Shown here in pieces: positions 17,216 to 25,197 of a stretch of DNA of 64,000 bases. The stretch lies in contig NZ_JPRN01000003.1 of assembly GCF_000737715.1 (NCBI RefSeq), positions 496,001 through 560,000 of the forward strand, read 5' to 3'. The position numbers were made by a program, and so were the translations under genes. A model generated the notes under the pieces. It did not search any database, had not been told where the DNA came from, and worked only from the letters and a program-made list of their open reading frames with translations. The stretch is from Chryseobacterium sp. JM1. GTDB taxonomy: Bacteria; Bacteroidota; Bacteroidia; Flavobacteriales; Weeksellaceae. Position 1 is the first letter of the stretch, and each line of letters begins with the position of its first letter.

Positions 17216-18019
17216 ATGAACGACAGTCATTTTAAAGCAGTAGAAGAAGATGATGCAGAATTTTATGTCTATAATGTGTTTACAGGAGGCATAACGACAG
17301 ACATTCATCATCACAGTTCTGCCCAGATGGTTTATGCAGAGGGTGGAATAGTCCATATTTTTACAGATCTCCAACACTGGTATCTTCCGGCAAGATGCTT
17401 TATGTGGATCCCGGCCGGAACACCTCATTACATCTTTTCAAGCAGTCCGAATGTAGAGTTTTATAATTTTTATTTTAAAAAAGAAGAAAATGAAAATGGC
17501 TTCTTTGATGAAATTAATATTTATTCCGTCAGTCATCTTCTCAGAGAAATGATTTTGTATACCAAAGACTGGGATGGGAAAATCACAAAAAATGAAGGCG
17601 ATAAATATTTTTTCCTTAAAGCATTAAAAGGAATTCTTCCTGAAAAAAGAGATAAAAAACTGGCTTTCCCCGTTCAGCATCCGTTTCCAAAAGACGAGAC
17701 CCTTCTGAAGATTGCCAAGTATATCCACGCTAATCTTGAGAAACCCCTTACCATCGAATCTACGGCAAAAGAATTCGGGATGAGTACAAGAACCCTATCC
17801 AGAAGGTTTAAAGAGATTTTAGGTATGAATTACGTCCGTTTTCTGCGTGCTTTAAGGATTACCCGCTCGCTGGAATTAATGATGGAGGGGAAATACAATA
17901 TGTACGAAATAGCCATGATGGTAGGGTACAACAGCCTATCGTCATTCAGTAATATATTTAAAAAAGTAATCGGGATACCACCCAGTGAGTATCAGCAGAA
18001 ATTGAGAGGAGGGGAGTGA
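17216..18019 (+). CDS. AraC-family transcriptional regulator
   Basis: A 267-residue regulator. The N-terminal half is a cupin-like ligand-binding domain (TTDIHHHSSAQMVYAEGG, then WIPAGTPHYIFSS). The C-terminal half has the two AraC helix-turn-helix units: FGMSTRTLSRRFKEILGM and YEIAMMVGYNSLSSFSNIFK, followed by GIPPSEYQQ. The upstream in-frame ATG at 17105 overlaps the efflux promoter; ATG 17216 (MNDSHFKAVEEDD) fits the fold and is preceded by TACCTTTA at 17204-17211. Divergent placement suggests that it controls the tolC-hlyD-MFS operon in response to a compound bound by the cupin domain. Confidence 0.88.
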   Translation: MNDSHFKAVEEDDAEFYVYNVFTGGITTDIHHHSSAQMVYAEGGIVHIFTDLQHWYLPARCFMWIPAGTPHYIFSSSPNVEFYNFYFKKEENENGFFDEINIYSVSHLLREMILYTKDWDGKITKNEGDKYFFLKALKGILPEKRDKKLAFPVQHPFPKDETLLKIAKYIHANLEKPLTIESTAKEFGMSTRTLSRRFKEILGMNYVRFLRALRITRSLELMMEGKYNMYEIAMMVGYNSLSSFSNIFKKVIGIPPSEYQQKLRGGE

Positions 18020-18026
18020 TTGTATT

Positions 18027-18130
18027 GGTGACTTCGGGAGCCTCATCCACCAATTAATGAAGAATGTTCTGATAATTGTTGATAGAGTACAGGAAGCGGG
18101 TGACTGAGGCTCCCGAAGTCACCCGCTTCC
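18027..18130. repeat. Two overlapping, mutually exclusive hairpins
   Basis: A perfect 19-bp inverted repeat joins 18027-18045 (GGTGACTTCGGGAGCCTCA) and 18105-18123. A second perfect 14-bp pair joins 18092-18105 (GGAAGCGGGTGACT) and 18117-18130. The right arm of the first overlaps the right arm and loop of the second, so only one can form at a time. It lies eight bases behind the AraC stop codon. It resembles a dispersed Chryseobacterium intergenic element; neither hairpin is followed by a T run. Confidence 0.75.
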
Positions 18131-18218
18131 TTAGCCCCGATAGAAACGGTTACCCCGCAGTAAGCGTTGGCTAAGCAGCTGCGCGAGGAGTATGAGTGGA
18201 TAGCGGGATTAAGCTTCT
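18131..18218. repeat. Flavobacterial TAGCCCCGATAG ... GGATAGCGGGATTAA repeat
   Basis: TTAGCCCCGATAGAAACGG at 18131 and GTGGATAGCGGGATTAAGC at 18196-18214 are the two ends of an imperfect palindromic element that I know to be widespread in Flavobacteriia chromosomes. Between them, AGTAAGCGTTGGCTAAGCAG and GCTGCGCGAGGAGTATGAG are internal parts. No coding potential. Confidence 0.65.
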
Positions 18219-18230
18219 CATAAAACAAAA

Positions 18231-18252
18231 AACCACTTCAAACGAAGTGGTT
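18231..18252 (-). terminator. Terminator of the rpsF-rpsR-rplI transcript
   Basis: AACCACTTC and GAAGTGGTT form a perfect 9-bp stem with a 4-base loop. In the minus direction it is followed by TTTTTTG. It lies 28 bases past the rplI stop codon. Confidence 0.8.
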
Positions 18253-18280
18253 CATATATTTGAGAAAATCTCTTTAAAGC

Positions 18281-18799
18281 TTATGCTTCTTCAGAAGGAG
18301 TTTCTTCTACTACTTTTGCTTTAGGAGCAGCTGGTTTAGGAGCTTCCACCGGAGCATCAGATACGATGTCGAATTCGAAATTGTACTCAACATTTCTGTG
18401 AAGTCTGATGTTTGCAGTAACTCTACCAGTTCTCTTAATAGTGTTTCCTGGGATTTTGATGTATTTCTTCTCTACAGAAACTCCAGCTTTAGCAAGAGCG
18501 TCAGAAAGATCAGAATTGTTGATAGATCCGAATAACTTGTCACCAGAACCTACTTTTGCAGGAATAGTGATAGAAGTTTTCTTCAATTGATCTACTACAC
18601 CGTTAGCTGTAGCGATAAGTTTAGCTTCTTCTTCTTTTCTAGCCTCTAAAGTAGCTTCAAGAGCTGCTTTGTTTTTAGGAGTAGCTAAAAGAGCAATTCC
18701 TTGAGGAAGTAAGAAGTTTCTTGCATAACCTGGCTTTACGCTTACTGTATCAAACTCAAGTCCTAAGTTTTCTACGTCTTTTTTTAGAATGATATCCAT
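18281..18799 (-). CDS. rplI: 50S ribosomal protein L9
   Basis: Large-subunit ribosomal protein with the usual N-terminal rRNA-binding domain (MDIILKKDVENLGLEFDTVSVKPGYARNFLLP), a long connecting helix (LEARKEEEAKLIATANGV) and a C-terminal domain (LFGSINNSDLSDAL). At 172 residues it is longer than the common 148-150 owing to an Ala/Pro/Glu-rich tail ([19 protein letters not shown]), seen in flavobacterial L9. It is the third gene of the S6-S18-L9 operon, separated from rpsR by 169 bases that contain a hairpin. Confidence 0.95.
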   Translation of the reverse strand: MDIILKKDVENLGLEFDTVSVKPGYARNFLLPQGIALLATPKNKAALEATLEARKEEEAKLIATANGVVDQLKKTSITIPAKVGSGDKLFGSINNSDLSDALAKAGVSVEKKYIKIPGNTIKRTGRVTANIRLHRNVEYNFEFDIVSDAPVEAPKPAAPKAKVVEETPSEEA

Positions 18800-18927
18800 T
18801 GTTGTTGTCCTTTTTTAGAATCTAGATGTTAGAAATTAGAAGTTAGATGTGAGACAGTGCCTTTATCTAAATCTGTAGATCTTTTATCTAAAATCAAGTT
18901 AGAATTAAATTATTTATTCAGCAACAA

Positions 18928-18949
18928 AAGAAGAGGTTGCCCTCTTCTT
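18928..18949 (-). terminator. Hairpin between rpsR and rplI (possible attenuator)
   Basis: AAGAAGAGG and CCTCTTCTT make a perfect 9-bp stem with a 4-base loop, followed in the minus direction by TTTTGTTG. Its place inside a ribosomal operon suggests partial termination, or an L9 leader. The rest of the 169-base gap (18805-18900) is AGATGTTAGAAATTAGAAG-like word repeats. Confidence 0.5.
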
Positions 18950-18968
18950 CTATTTATTTTTTTTTGTC

Positions 18969-19271
18969 TTATTTCAATAAGTCAGCTACGTAAGGTAGTA
19001 AAGAAAGGTGTCTTGCTCTTTTGATAGCAGCAGAAACTTTTCTTTGGTATTTTAAAGAAGTTCCAGTGTATCTTCTTGGTAAGATCTTACCTTGCTCGTT
19101 TACGAACTGTAATAAGAAGTCAGCATCTTTGTAATCAACGTGCTTAATTCCGTATTTTTTGAATCTACAATATTTCTTTTCAGATTTTGTATTGATATCA
19201 AGTGGAGTAAGGAATTTTACTTCTGATTCTCCTCCAGCTGAGGCTTGTTTAGCCATTTCATCTATTGCCAT
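18969..19271 (-). CDS. rpsR: 30S ribosomal protein S18
   Basis: Small-subunit protein that pairs with S6 on the platform of the 30S subunit. Family motifs are visible: [42 protein letters not shown] and [14 protein letters not shown]. The 100 residues include about 25 extra at the N-terminus ([15 protein letters not shown]) compared with the 75-residue E. coli protein. It starts 32 bases after rpsF ends. Confidence 0.97.
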   Translation of the reverse strand: MAIDEMAKQASAGGESEVKFLTPLDINTKSEKKYCRFKKYGIKHVDYKDADFLLQFVNEQGKILPRRYTGTSLKYQRKVSAAIKRARHLSLLPYVADLLK

Positions 19272-19303
19272 GTCTTGTCTTTTTTAAAAAATAGGGTTAA
19301 TAA

Positions 19304-19645
19304 TTAAGCTCTAGCCGCTTTGATTTTAGTTCTTCTAGTTACAGCATACTCAACAGCGTGCTTGTCAAGTTTTGTAGTCAGGTAACGGATTACTCTCTCG
19401 TCACGTTTGAATGCTAATTCTAAATCAGCTACTACAGTACCTTCACCTTTAAACTCGATTAAAGTGTAGAATCCATTCTTTTTCAATTGAATTGGATAAG
19501 CTAGTTTTTTTAATCCCCAGTTTTCTTTGGCAACGATTTCACAGTTCTTTTCTTTTAAAAGATCTTCAAATTTTTTCACTGCTTCCTCTACCTGAGCATC
19601 AGATAGAACGGGAGTTAAAATGAAAACAGTTTCGTAATTGTTCAT
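19304..19645 (-). CDS. rpsF: 30S ribosomal protein S6
   Basis: Small-subunit protein of 113 residues: [48 protein letters not shown] and [20 protein letters not shown] are the family's beta-alpha-beta elements. It is the first gene of the rpsF-rpsR-rplI operon, with a well-formed promoter directly upstream. No single-stranded DNA-binding protein gene lies between S6 and S18, unlike the order in Firmicutes. Confidence 0.97.
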   Translation of the reverse strand: MNNYETVFILTPVLSDAQVEEAVKKFEDLLKEKNCEIVAKENWGLKKLAYPIQLKKNGFYTLIEFKGEGTVVADLELAFKRDERVIRYLTTKLDKHAVEYAVTRRTKIKAARA

Positions 19646-19679
19646 AATGTTAAATGAATTTGTTAATTATTTCGAGGTG

Positions 19680-19710
19680 CAAAATTAGAGAATATATTTG
19701 GAATATGCAA
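19680..19710 (-). promoter_or_regulatory. Promoter of the rpsF operon
   Basis: On the minus strand TTG (19708-19710) is followed after 20 bases by TAATTTTG (19680-19687), a full match to TTG-N19-21-TAnnTTTG. The leader would be about 30 nt. Confidence 0.65.
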
Positions 19711-19984
19711 TACTTGGGTGAATATTTGTAGGCGGATTTTAGGCAACAGATACAAGATATGAGAGATTAAGGTTAAGGTTGTGACTGAGGTTAGAAAATG
19801 CTAATGGTGAATTTTAAGTTGTAATCAGTTTGATGCATTTAATCAAACAGACATAGAACAATGACTTCATCAACCTAATTTATTAAACCAATAACCAATA
19901 ACCAGCAACTAGCAACTAGCATCCCGTATTCCGAAACTCTCCAACCCAAAAACTCTCCAACTCTCAAACCCCGCATTCCGAAAA
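19711..19984. repeat. Gap of word-like repeats between rpsF and the ClC gene
   Basis: No gene is seen. From 19886 the sequence becomes tandem words: CCAATAACCAATAACC, AGCAACTAGCAACTAGCA, then CGTATTCCGAAACTCTCC and CGCATTCCGAAAACT with ACTCTCCAACTCTCAAACCC between. The CTCTCAAACCC words also end the 8-bp array near 14666. These look like decayed tandem expansions. Confidence 0.55.
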
Positions 19985-21337
19985 CTATTCCTTCTCCCTG
20001 ATCTCTGTCAGGAAATTCACCTTAATCACATCATATAAAGAATGTCTGCTTACCAGAATAGAAGCTATGGATGAAACCATTCCCGCCAGCATAAGGTGGA
20101 AAATAAGGGAATGTCTGTCCGTCATTTCCAAAACAATAATAGCTGATGTAAACGGAGCTCTTGTAATTCCGGTAAGAAATGCGACCATTCCAGCGAGGAT
20201 GACTACATTGGTTTCGTTGGGAGTTAAATGAATAGCTCCTGAAATCACGGAACCTATACTCGCGCCGGCTGTAAGGGCAGGAGCAAAAATTCCGCCCGCA
20301 CCGCCCGATGTAAAAGAAAGGGCAGGGCCAAGCATTCTTAAGATCGGGACATACCATTCTTCATGCTTATCCTTTGTGAAAAGAACACGCTCCATAATTT
20401 CCTTTCCGGAGCCTAGAATTTCCCTGTTAATGAAATAGGCTATAGAAGCAATAAACAATGCGCAGATCACAAGAAAAATGATATTGGCCTGGTCCGTTTT
20501 TAATTTTCTTTTCTTCCAGTCACTCATTTTAAGCATCATGACAGAAAGCTGGCTGGCCAGAATACCTGCTGTTCCGGCTACAAGAATAATTGGAAACATG
20601 ACCATTAAAGAAACATCATTGGTTTTAGGATATCCTAAATATAAATAAGAACCTGCTAATGTCTGAGCTGTTAAACCTGCAATGATAACAGCTGTGAACA
20701 ATGCTGTCTTGAAATAGTTGATATGTGTTTTTGAAAGTTCTTCTACCGCAAATACAATTCCTCCCAAAGGCGTATTGAATGCCGCTGCAAGACCTGCCGC
20801 TGCACCTGTCATAATCATGTTTTTCTTGGAAATTTTCGGCCACCAGTGCGGAAGATATTCATTGACCTTCCGGAATACAGAACCTGCAATCTGTATCGTT
20901 GGTCCTTCACGACCTACAGCGCCACCACCGATAACCAGAACAACAGATGAAATGATTTTAAAAACAATGATTTTAAGGCTTAAAAGGCTTCTGATCTTTG
21001 TATGTTCCTTGGGATTGGCAAGCTCTACGGCGGCCATAACCTGTGGAATCCCGCTTCCTTTGGCATTGGGGGCAAATTCTTTTACCAGCCACCACGAAAG
21101 CACAAAACCGATAGGTGCAATGATGAAGATCATCCATGCATGCCAGTTCATGATGAAATTCAGCAGATGCTCTCCCCATGCGAATATCTTGGCGTACATC
21201 ACCGCAAAAAAACCGGTGATCACTGAACCGATCCAGAAAGGAATTGCCTGAAGCAGATTGTTCTTCAGTTGTTCGTTTCTTATGTTGTCAAAAGACTTTT
21301 TAAGGCCTTTCCGTAAGAGGGAGAAAATTTTCAGCAT
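19985..21337 (-). CDS. ClC-family chloride channel or H+/Cl- antiporter
   Basis: Integral membrane protein of 450 residues with about ten or more hydrophobic segments. All selectivity-filter motifs are present: KGSGIPQV (GSGIP), GREGPTIQ (GREGP) and SGGAGGIFAPAL (GIFAP). The tyrosine-bearing C-terminal part is intact and there are no CBS domains. A transporter rather than a channel is likely: the gating glutamate of GREGP is present, and many bacterial homologues are antiporters. The longer frame (start 21499) adds 54 residues of weak character; ATG 21337 (MLKIFSLLRKGLKK), preceded by TACTTTTC at 21365-21372, is preferred. Confidence 0.9.
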   Translation of the reverse strand: MLKIFSLLRKGLKKSFDNIRNEQLKNNLLQAIPFWIGSVITGFFAVMYAKIFAWGEHLLNFIMNWHAWMIFIIAPIGFVLSWWLVKEFAPNAKGSGIPQVMAAVELANPKEHTKIRSLLSLKIIVFKIISSVVLVIGGGAVGREGPTIQIAGSVFRKVNEYLPHWWPKISKKNMIMTGAAAGLAAAFNTPLGGIVFAVEELSKTHINYFKTALFTAVIIAGLTAQTLAGSYLYLGYPKTNDVSLMVMFPIILVAGTAGILASQLSVMMLKMSDWKKRKLKTDQANIIFLVICALFIASIAYFINREILGSGKEIMERVLFTKDKHEEWYVPILRMLGPALSFTSGGAGGIFAPALTAGASIGSVISGAIHLTPNETNVVILAGMVAFLTGITRAPFTSAIIVLEMTDRHSLIFHLMLAGMVSSIASILVSRHSLYDVIKVNFLTEIREKE

Positions 21338-21505
21338 TTGTGGACCGGGACATTTTATTGAACTGAAAAGTAGGAAAATTAGATGGTATCTGAAAATATC
21401 TGCAGTAAAAAAATTAAGCTGTTTAATGATGGTTGATTGAAAAAACAGAATGAAAAGAGCGCTATACTCCATGATAGTTAAGCATAACGCAGCATTCAAT
21501 AGACA

Positions 21506-21513
21506 TAGATTTG
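21506..21513 (+). promoter_or_regulatory. Promoter -7 box of the NmrA-like gene
   Basis: TAGATTTG matches TAnnTTTG; the ATG at 21532 lies 18 bases further on. The -33 element is not clear. Confidence 0.45.
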
Positions 21514-21531
21514 TACTTTAAATTAAAGAAT

Positions 21532-22362
21532 ATGAAAACAATAATTGGAAATATCCTGGTGATTGGTGGTGGAGGAAAAAACGGCCGCCGTGTAGTAAAG
21601 AAATTGAAAACTCTTGGATATACCGTCTTTTCTACAGTTCGTGTAAAGGATGATGTGAATGAAGATGCCCGTTTTTTCGACTGGAATAATTTGGCTTCCT
21701 ATGATCAGGCCTTGAAGAATATTGAGAAGGTATACATTGTACATCCGGATACCTCCATTCCTGGTGCGGAGGAACAGATAATAGAACTGGTCAATGCTAT
21801 GGTTGAAAATTCCGTGTCCAAAGCGGTTTTACTTTCAGGACGTGGCCAGGAATCGGTGGAAGACTGTGAACGTATTTTGATCAGTTCACCGTTGAAATGG
21901 GCTATTGTACGTTCAGCATGGTTTAATCAGAATTTTAGTGAAGGACATTTTCTGCATGGCGTACAGTCCGGAGAGGTTACCTTCATGGCTGGCTCTGTAA
22001 AAGAACCGTTTGTGGACCTGGATGACCTGTCGGATGCTGTGGTTGAATGTTTGACGAATGAAAAACATAATGGCGAGATCTATGAAATAACGGGAAGTGA
22101 ATTATTGACTTTTGAAGAAGCTGTTAAAATGATTGGTGCAAAATTGAACCGTAACATTCAATACAATTTTCTGGAAAAAGATGAATACAGAGAACTACTC
22201 ATACAGGTTGGCTTGCCCCCATTTGCAGCCGGACATATGGCTGTTGCATTTGATGAAATTTTAGACGGACGGAATGAAAGCACAGGCGATGGAATTCAAA
22301 AAATCTTAGGCCGGAATCCGAAAAAATTCAATGAGTTTGTCCACGCAAACGAGTTTAAGTAA
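21532..22362 (+). CDS. NmrA/SDR-like NAD(P)-binding protein
   Basis: A 276-residue atypical short-chain dehydrogenase of the NmrA/YtfG type. The dinucleotide motif is GGGGKNGRRVVKKLKTLG at the N-terminus, and VLLSGRGQESVEDCERIL and IVRSAWFNQNFSEG follow the family plan, while the Tyr-Lys catalytic pair of classical SDRs is not visible. Such proteins act as quinone or NADP(H)-sensing oxidoreductases. An in-frame TTG at 21511 lies within the promoter; ATG 21532 is the likely start. An HxlR regulator follows in the same direction, the usual regulator type for this kind of gene. Confidence 0.83.
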   Translation: MKTIIGNILVIGGGGKNGRRVVKKLKTLGYTVFSTVRVKDDVNEDARFFDWNNLASYDQALKNIEKVYIVHPDTSIPGAEEQIIELVNAMVENSVSKAVLLSGRGQESVEDCERILISSPLKWAIVRSAWFNQNFSEGHFLHGVQSGEVTFMAGSVKEPFVDLDDLSDAVVECLTNEKHNGEIYEITGSELLTFEEAVKMIGAKLNRNIQYNFLEKDEYRELLIQVGLPPFAAGHMAVAFDEILDGRNESTGDGIQKILGRNPKKFNEFVHANEFK

Positions 22363-22575
22363 AAGGTTGGGAGATGGGAGAGGGAGGATGGAGGTTACTA
22401 TTGGTTTTGAATTTCGAAGTAGTCTGAAAATAGTAAAAAGGATTTCAATAGTTTCTTTCACGTAAATAATTATCCTCTTCCAGCTTCAAACTTCCTTAAT
22501 CATTAACTTTTCTTAGTTGGTTAAGTTTCTTACTTTTACTGTACGTTGTAAATGTAGAACTTAAAAGACAAGCGC

Positions 22576-22944
22576 ATGAAAGAAGAAGAACCGGGAAACT
22601 CCCAATGTCCGTTAAACTCATCAAAAGTATTATTGTCCATCGGTGATGCTTTGGAAGCGGTCAACGGAAAATGGAGAATGAAAATCATAGCTGTTCTTCT
22701 GGATGAGCCTAAAAGATTCAGGGAAATATCAGTAATGATCGGTCAGATCACAGATCGGATGCTTTCTATTGAGCTTAAAAAACTTGAAACAAATTTGCTG
22801 ATCAGAAAAACTTCGATTTATTCGGCTCAGGCAGAATATGAGCTTACACACCACGGAAAATCATTGAAACCGTTAATCATAGAGCTGATTAATTGGGGGG
22901 AAATGCATAGAGGAAAAGTAATTGACAGTTTGAAAGGAGAATAA
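22576..22944 (+). CDS. HxlR-family redox-responsive transcriptional regulator
   Basis: Winged-helix repressor of 122 residues (HxlR/YodB type): VNGKWRMKIIAVLLDEPKRFREI, ITDRMLSIELKKLETNLLI and YELTHHGKSLKPLIIELINWG. Cys11 in the N-terminal NSQCPLN is at the place of the redox-sensing Cys of YodB-like proteins, which react with quinones or aldehydes. It probably regulates the NmrA-like gene upstream, or itself; a TACTTTTA box at 22531-22538 is its best promoter. The 213-base gap before it holds purine-rich word repeats (22365-22395). Confidence 0.88.
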   Translation: MKEEEPGNSQCPLNSSKVLLSIGDALEAVNGKWRMKIIAVLLDEPKRFREISVMIGQITDRMLSIELKKLETNLLIRKTSIYSAQAEYELTHHGKSLKPLIIELINWGEMHRGKVIDSLKGE

Positions 22945-22963
22945 TAAGACGTTTATTTTTTTA

Positions 22964-23127
22964 ACGCAAAGTTTGATTCTGATACTGCATACTTTAAGAA
23001 ACACAAAGAAGGGAATCAATTGCATTGATTCGACTAAGCGAGTGTTTTATCCATACGCTTAATCAGTGGCTATACCGCCACCTTTGCTTTGCTCGAACTA
23101 AAAAGCATTTTACATCAATCTTTGCGT
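22964..23127. repeat. Dispersed palindromic element (ACGCAAAG ... CTTTGCGT)
   Basis: The ends ACGCAAAGTTTGATT (22964-22978) and AATCTTTGCGT (23117-23127) are inverted; inside lies a perfect hairpin GAATCAAT-TGC-ATTGATTC (23013-23031). I know AACGCAAAG ... GAATCAA ... CTTTGCGT as a dispersed element of flavobacterial chromosomes. It occupies most of the 299-base gap between the HxlR gene and the small membrane genes. No coding potential is clear. Confidence 0.6.
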
Positions 23128-23200
23128 GAAACAAAACATTTTCACAAATGCCTTAAGATTTAAAATTGAAAGATCACAAGAATGATCATTAAAATTAAAA

Positions 23201-23224
23201 AAAAGCTTCCCGGAGGAAGCTTTT
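23201..23224 (-). terminator. Terminator of the E2 and membrane-protein transcript
   Basis: AAAAGCTTCC and GGAAGCTTTT form a perfect 10-bp stem around a 4-base loop. In the minus direction it is followed by a T run. It lies 20 bases past the stop codon of the 117-residue protein gene. Confidence 0.8.
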
Positions 23225-23243
23225 TACGTTGTATGTGTGAGTG

Positions 23244-23597
23244 TCAGGCGAATCCGAAAAGGAAAATACTCCCGATACCATAAATTAGTAATAGAATAAG
23301 AATAAAAACAAGATTAATATTCCTGAGAATAAATTTCTTTTTGCTTTGCAGAATCATGGTTTCAATGATGATATAAAGAAGCCATATTCCGTGGAAGATC
23401 GCCATAAATATAACCAAAGCCACTGCTCCCCATCCTTCTGCACCATTGATGAGAAAGGCAAAACCAAGTGTTCCGGTGATAAGTACAGCAAGACGTATTA
23501 AAATATGATTTTTAACATTTTGATCAGTGGGTTGACTGATCTTTTTCTCCTCGTCTTCCTGCTTGATCTCAAACAGCTTTCTCAGTTCCGGACTCAT
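23244..23597 (-). CDS. Small membrane protein, function unknown
   Basis: 117 residues. A charged cytoplasmic N-terminus (ELRKLFEIKQEDEEKKISQ) is followed by three hydrophobic segments: ILIRLAVLITGTLGFAFLI, AVALVIFMAIFHGIWLLYII and NLVFILILLLIYGIGSIFLF. No domain is recognised. The start codon overlaps the stop codon of the preceding 63-residue gene by four bases (ATGA), so they are translationally coupled and probably act together. Confidence 0.7.
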   Translation of the reverse strand: MSPELRKLFEIKQEDEEKKISQPTDQNVKNHILIRLAVLITGTLGFAFLINGAEGWGAVALVIFMAIFHGIWLLYIIIETMILQSKKKFILRNINLVFILILLLIYGIGSIFLFGFA

Positions 23598-23785
23598 TCT
23601 TTTTGCTTATTGTAAAGTTTCACAAAGAACTGTAATACCCCGACAAAAGCAATCAGGTTTAAGATTCCGAATAATCTAAATAAGCTCATGGAGTAGAACT
23701 CAAAAAAACTGGATATAATTTGAACAAGATCAATAAGGATAATGACTCCTACTGAAATCATGGCAATTAATGTTGCGTTTTTCAT
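23594..23785 (-). CDS. Small two-helix membrane protein, function unknown
   Basis: 63 residues with two hydrophobic stretches (LIAMISVGVIILIDLVQIIS and LFRLFGILNLIAFVGVLQFF). It is only 32 bases downstream of the E2 gene and overlaps the next small membrane gene, which supports it as real. No known domain is visible. Co-transcription with E2 says nothing certain on function. Confidence 0.62.
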   Translation of the reverse strand: MKNATLIAMISVGVIILIDLVQIISSFFEFYSMSLFRLFGILNLIAFVGVLQFFVKLYNKQKE

Positions 23786-23817
23786 GTTCTTATTTAGATT
23801 ACGGGTTTATTTTGTTT

Positions 23818-25134
23818 TTATATTTCTGTATTCAGATCCCAGTTCTGAAGGTAGTCATGAACATGTTTAAGCATCATTCCACCTAAAGATCCGTCTACCA
23901 CTCTGTGGTCATAAGAGTGAGACATGAACATCAACTGACGGATCGCAATCACGTCACCATCTTTAGTTTCAAGAACTGCAGGCTTCTTTACGATAGCACC
24001 AATCGCTAAAATTGCTACCTGAGGCTGAGGAATAATAGGCGTACCCATCAGGTTTCCAAAACTTCCTACGTTAGAAATCGTGTACGTAGCTCCTTGTGTA
24101 TCTTCTGGTCTTAATTTCTTGTTTCTCGCTCTGTACGCTAAATCATTGATCGCTTTAGCCAAACCTGAAAGAGATAACTGATCAGCATTTTTAATAACCG
24201 GAACTATAAGGTTTCCGTCTGGTAAAGCAGTGGCCATACCGATGTTGATATTTTTCTTCTTAATGATGTTTTCGCCACTGATAGAAACATTGATCATAGG
24301 GAAATCCTGAATAGCTTTTACAATAGCTTTCACGAAAATCGGCATGAACGTCAGTTTTTCACCTTCACGTTTCTCGAAAATATCTTTATGCTTGTTTCTC
24401 CACTTTACAACGTTGGTAACGTCTGTTTCGATGAAAGAAGTCACGTGCGGAGCAATATGTTTTGCTTTCACCATGTTCTCAGCAATGATCTTTCTCATTC
24501 TGTCCATTGGAATGATCTCATCACCCGCTGCTGTAGAAATTGTAGAAACCGGTGCTGAAGCAGGAGCTTTTGGTGCTGCAGGAGCAGAAGCCTGTTGTGC
24601 AGGAGCTGCTTGCTGAGCCGGCTGGTTTCCTCTGTTGGAAACGTATGCTAATATATCTTCTTTTGTAATTCTTCCTTCTAAACCGCTTCCTTTGATAGAC
24701 TTCAACTCAGTTTCAGAGATGTTTTCCTGCTGTGCGATAGATTTTACTAACGGCGACAGGTAAAGGTCTCCTGAGAATTCTACATTGGCTGCAGCCTGTA
24801 ACGGCTCTTCAATGGTTTTTAACGTTTCAGTATCCGGAGCAGCTGCAGGAGCTTCTGTTTTCACTTCTTCTGATGCTGTATTTCCTCCTTCTCCCTCAAT
24901 TTCTAAAATGGCAATGGCCTCACCAACTTTAGCAACCTCGTCCTTCTGTTTCAGGATTTTTACAATTTTCCCCGAAACTGGTGTCGGAACGTCTGAATCT
25001 ACCTTATCTGTTGCAATTTCAACTACGGAATCATCCTCTTTTACATTATCACCTTCATTGAATAACCAAGTGATAATCGTCGCTTCCATAACACCTTCTC
25101 CCATGGAAGGAAGCAATAATTTGTATTCTGCCAT
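23818..25134 (-). CDS. Dihydrolipoamide acyltransferase (E2) of a 2-oxoacid dehydrogenase
   Basis: E2 acyltransferase of 438 residues with one lipoyl domain (lipoylated K44 in EIATDKVDSD), an acidic then Ala/Pro-rich linker, the E1/E3-binding domain (LSPLVKSIAQQENISETELKSIKGSG ... GRITKEDI, split here for length) and the catalytic domain ending in SHSYDHRVVDGSL with H410 and D414. It is closer in form to branched-chain or pyruvate E2 than to the succinyltransferase at 5374. No E1 or E3 gene is near, so its E1 partner must be coded elsewhere. TATATTTG on the minus strand at 25155-25162 is its probable promoter. Confidence 0.92.
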   Translation of the reverse strand: MAEYKLLLPSMGEGVMEATIITWLFNEGDNVKEDDSVVEIATDKVDSDVPTPVSGKIVKILKQKDEVAKVGEAIAILEIEGEGGNTASEEVKTEAPAAAPDTETLKTIEEPLQAAANVEFSGDLYLSPLVKSIAQQENISETELKSIKGSGLEGRITKEDILAYVSNRGNQPAQQAAPAQQASAPAAPKAPASAPVSTISTAAGDEIIPMDRMRKIIAENMVKAKHIAPHVTSFIETDVTNVVKWRNKHKDIFEKREGEKLTFMPIFVKAIVKAIQDFPMINVSISGENIIKKKNINIGMATALPDGNLIVPVIKNADQLSLSGLAKAINDLAYRARNKKLRPEDTQGATYTISNVGSFGNLMGTPIIPQPQVAILAIGAIVKKPAVLETKDGDVIAIRQLMFMSHSYDHRVVDGSLGGMMLKHVHDYLQNWDLNTEI

Positions 25135-25197
25135 TTTTAATTTTTAGATTTTGACAAATATATAAAAAAAATCGGTTTTTTTATGAAATATATAATC

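Noticed and set aside
21338..21499. N-terminal 54-residue extension of the ClC protein
   Set aside because: The region includes the TACTTTTC promoter-like box and does not resemble ClC N-termini.
22964..23127. Structured non-coding RNA with paired ends
   Set aside because: The ends and inner hairpin match a known kind of dispersed chromosomal element, so a specific RNA gene is not justified.
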